Part shown: positions 63,013 through 64,000 of the stretch, one piece after another | How the letters are laid out: each line of letters begins with the position of its first letter | Position numbering within the stretch: the first letter of the stretch is position 1 | NCBI GenBank assembly: GCA_029567325.1 | Contig: JAKQLF010000396.1 | Coordinates: forward strand, 1 to 64,000 | Source of the DNA: Bacteroidota bacterium | GTDB taxonomy: Bacteria; Bacteroidota; Bacteroidia; Chitinophagales; Saprospiraceae | Reading direction: 5' to 3' | Length of the DNA: 64,000 bases | The notes under the pieces: generated by a model | What the model was told of the DNA's origin: nothing | The model's database searches: none | The model's input: only the letters and a program-made list of their open reading frames with translations | Made by a program: the position numbers and the translations under genes

Positions 63013-64000
63013 TTAAAATAAAGACATTTGAAAAACTTTTGGCGCTTTATAAAGTGATAGATTATACTCAAAGGGCGGATCATTCAATAAATATAGGCGT
63101 TTTGCGAGCGCAAATTGCTGACCAATGATGTCCGCAATAATGCCCTCTCCCTTCATCCTTTTGCCAAAATCGCTATCATTGAGTTTGCCTCCGTGTAAGT
63201 TTTTGATCTTGTTAAGCACTTTCTCGGTTCTATCACTGTGTGTCTTTTTGAGCCAGTCTTGGAATATTGGTGCTACATCACCGTTGAGTCGCACAACAAT
63301 GTGACTCAATCTTTTTACACCTGTTGCTGCTACTTTTTTTGCAAGGTTGAGAATACCGCTATCGTTAAGACCAGGAATAATAGGCGCTGCCAAGACTGTA
63401 ACAGGAATACCTGCCTGATGTAAGGTTGCAATCAATTGTAATCTTTTTTGGGTAGTACTTGCCCGTGGCTCTAACTGTCTTCTCAGATGATCATCTACCG
63501 TATTGATACTCACTGCCACACTGACTAGACCCAATTTATTGAGTTGTGAAATGATATCCATATCTCGTAAAATCAGGCTGTTTTTGGTAACAATGCCAAC
63601 TGGATGTCTGTGTTTTAAAAAGACCTTGAGTAATTCCCTGGTTATTTCTGTTTCTTTTTCTATTGGCTGATAGCAATCTGTATTTCCTGACATCATGATG
63701 GGTGCAACTTTCCATGATTTTGATGACAACAAATTGTCTAGTAATTCCGGTGCGTTTCTTTTGACCAAAATTTTTGATTCAAAATCAAGACCCGCGCTAT
63801 AGCCCCAGTAGGTATGCGTATTTCTTGCATAACAATAAACACAGCCATGCTCACATCCTTGATATGGATTTAATGAATAACTATGATGTACGTCTGGGCT
63901 TTCCACTTTATTTACGATTGTTTTTGGAAATACATCCTGAAAAGATGTTTCGACTACTTCCAATTCTTCGTCGTATTCGTCTTGAAATACATTGTATTTC
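63013..64000 (-). CDS. Radical SAM protein (PA0069/SplB-like), 5' end cut by window
   Basis: The frame runs off the right edge: upstream of the TTG at 63963 it stays open (..QDEYDEELEVVET) to 64000, so the start lies outside. The 4Fe-4S motif is CEHGCVYCYARN (CxxxCxxC). Flanking motifs are VHHSYSLNPYQG, HTYWGYSAGLDFE, MSGNTDCYQPIE, GIVTKNSLILRD and EPRASTTQKRL. These match PA0069/Rv2578c-family radical SAM proteins related to spore photoproduct lyase. The biological substrate of this family is not established. The C-terminal end PKVFQMSLF is intact. Confidence 0.9.
   Translation of the reverse strand, partial: KYNVFQDEYDEELEVVETSFQDVFPKTIVNKVESPDVHHSYSLNPYQGCEHGCVYCYARNTHTYWGYSAGLDFESKILVKRNAPELLDNLLSSKSWKVAPIMMSGNTDCYQPIEKETEITRELLKVFLKHRHPVGIVTKNSLILRDMDIISQLNKLGLVSVAVSINTVDDHLRRQLEPRASTTQKRLQLIATLHQAGIPVTVLAAPIIPGLNDSGILNLAKKVAATGVKRLSHIVVRLNGDVAPIFQDWLKKTHSDRTEKVLNKIKNLHGGKLNDSDFGKRMKGEGIIADIIGQQFALAKRLYLLNDPPFEYNLSLYKAPKVFQMSLF

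Overview
The window looks like chromosomal DNA of a Bacteroidota bacterium, most likely of the Saprospiraceae type. The reasons are AT-rich DNA, start sites mostly without Shine-Dalgarno sequences, several TAnnTTTG-type -7 promoter boxes, a hybrid two-component (reg_prop/Y_Y_Y/AraC) regulator, type IX secretion C-terminal domains of both type A and type B, and many lipoproteins and secreted proteins. No rRNA, tRNA, CRISPR array, transposase or integrase was recognised. The right edge cuts the 5' end of a radical SAM gene.

Layout. 1-8.1 kb holds accessory genes: an orphan protein, an overlapping pair (TIM-barrel-like lipoprotein plus large secreted protein), a RelE/ParE-type toxin-antitoxin pair, a VOC protein, an ankyrin protein and a small lipoprotein. 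8.3-9.2 kb is an ArsR repressor/SRPBCC operon with a well-defined promoter and operator. 9.3-19.1 kb carries two serine beta-lactamase-fold hydrolases, a GlcNAc-6-sulfatase-like sulfatase and a large hybrid sensor/AraC regulator, but no SusC/SusD. 19.3-31.8 kb is a surface-protein block. It contains a RibD/DHFR-like reductase, a PAS-LuxR regulator, three tandem modular lectin-like proteins, an IPTL-CTERM protein, an FG-GAP beta-propeller protein, and a LytS/LytTR two-component pair. 32.0-34.2 kb holds an alpha/beta hydrolase and a second propeller protein.

34.3-43.2 kb contains two inverted paralogous copies of a two-gene unit (beta-sandwich partner plus GH43 arabinanase-like enzyme with a ricin-like tail). 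They flank small membrane genes, a DUF1801 gene, a PIN toxin-antitoxin pair and a VOC gene. 43.5-45.4 kb has a PfkB sugar kinase and a second IPTL-CTERM gene. From 45.8 kb to the right edge the genes look more core-like: amidohydrolase, thiolase, methyltransferases, QueD, a flavin reductase, M29 aminopeptidase, HflX, GH26 mannanase, and a one-carbon cluster ftcD-metF-ahcY, together with two T9SS-sorted proteins.

The least expected signal is a pattern seen twice. A decayed direct copy of the 3' end of an intact gene (the reductase at 19.3 kb; the PfkB kinase at 43.8 kb) lies further downstream in the same orientation. The DNA in between holds surface-protein genes, and an IPTL-CTERM gene sits next to a gene tail in both cases. 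In the first case a dispersed intergenic repeat sits just inside both ends. This resembles old insertion or duplication at gene 3' ends, but no recombinase is visible and the mechanism is inference. All family assignments were made by reading motifs; no database search was run.
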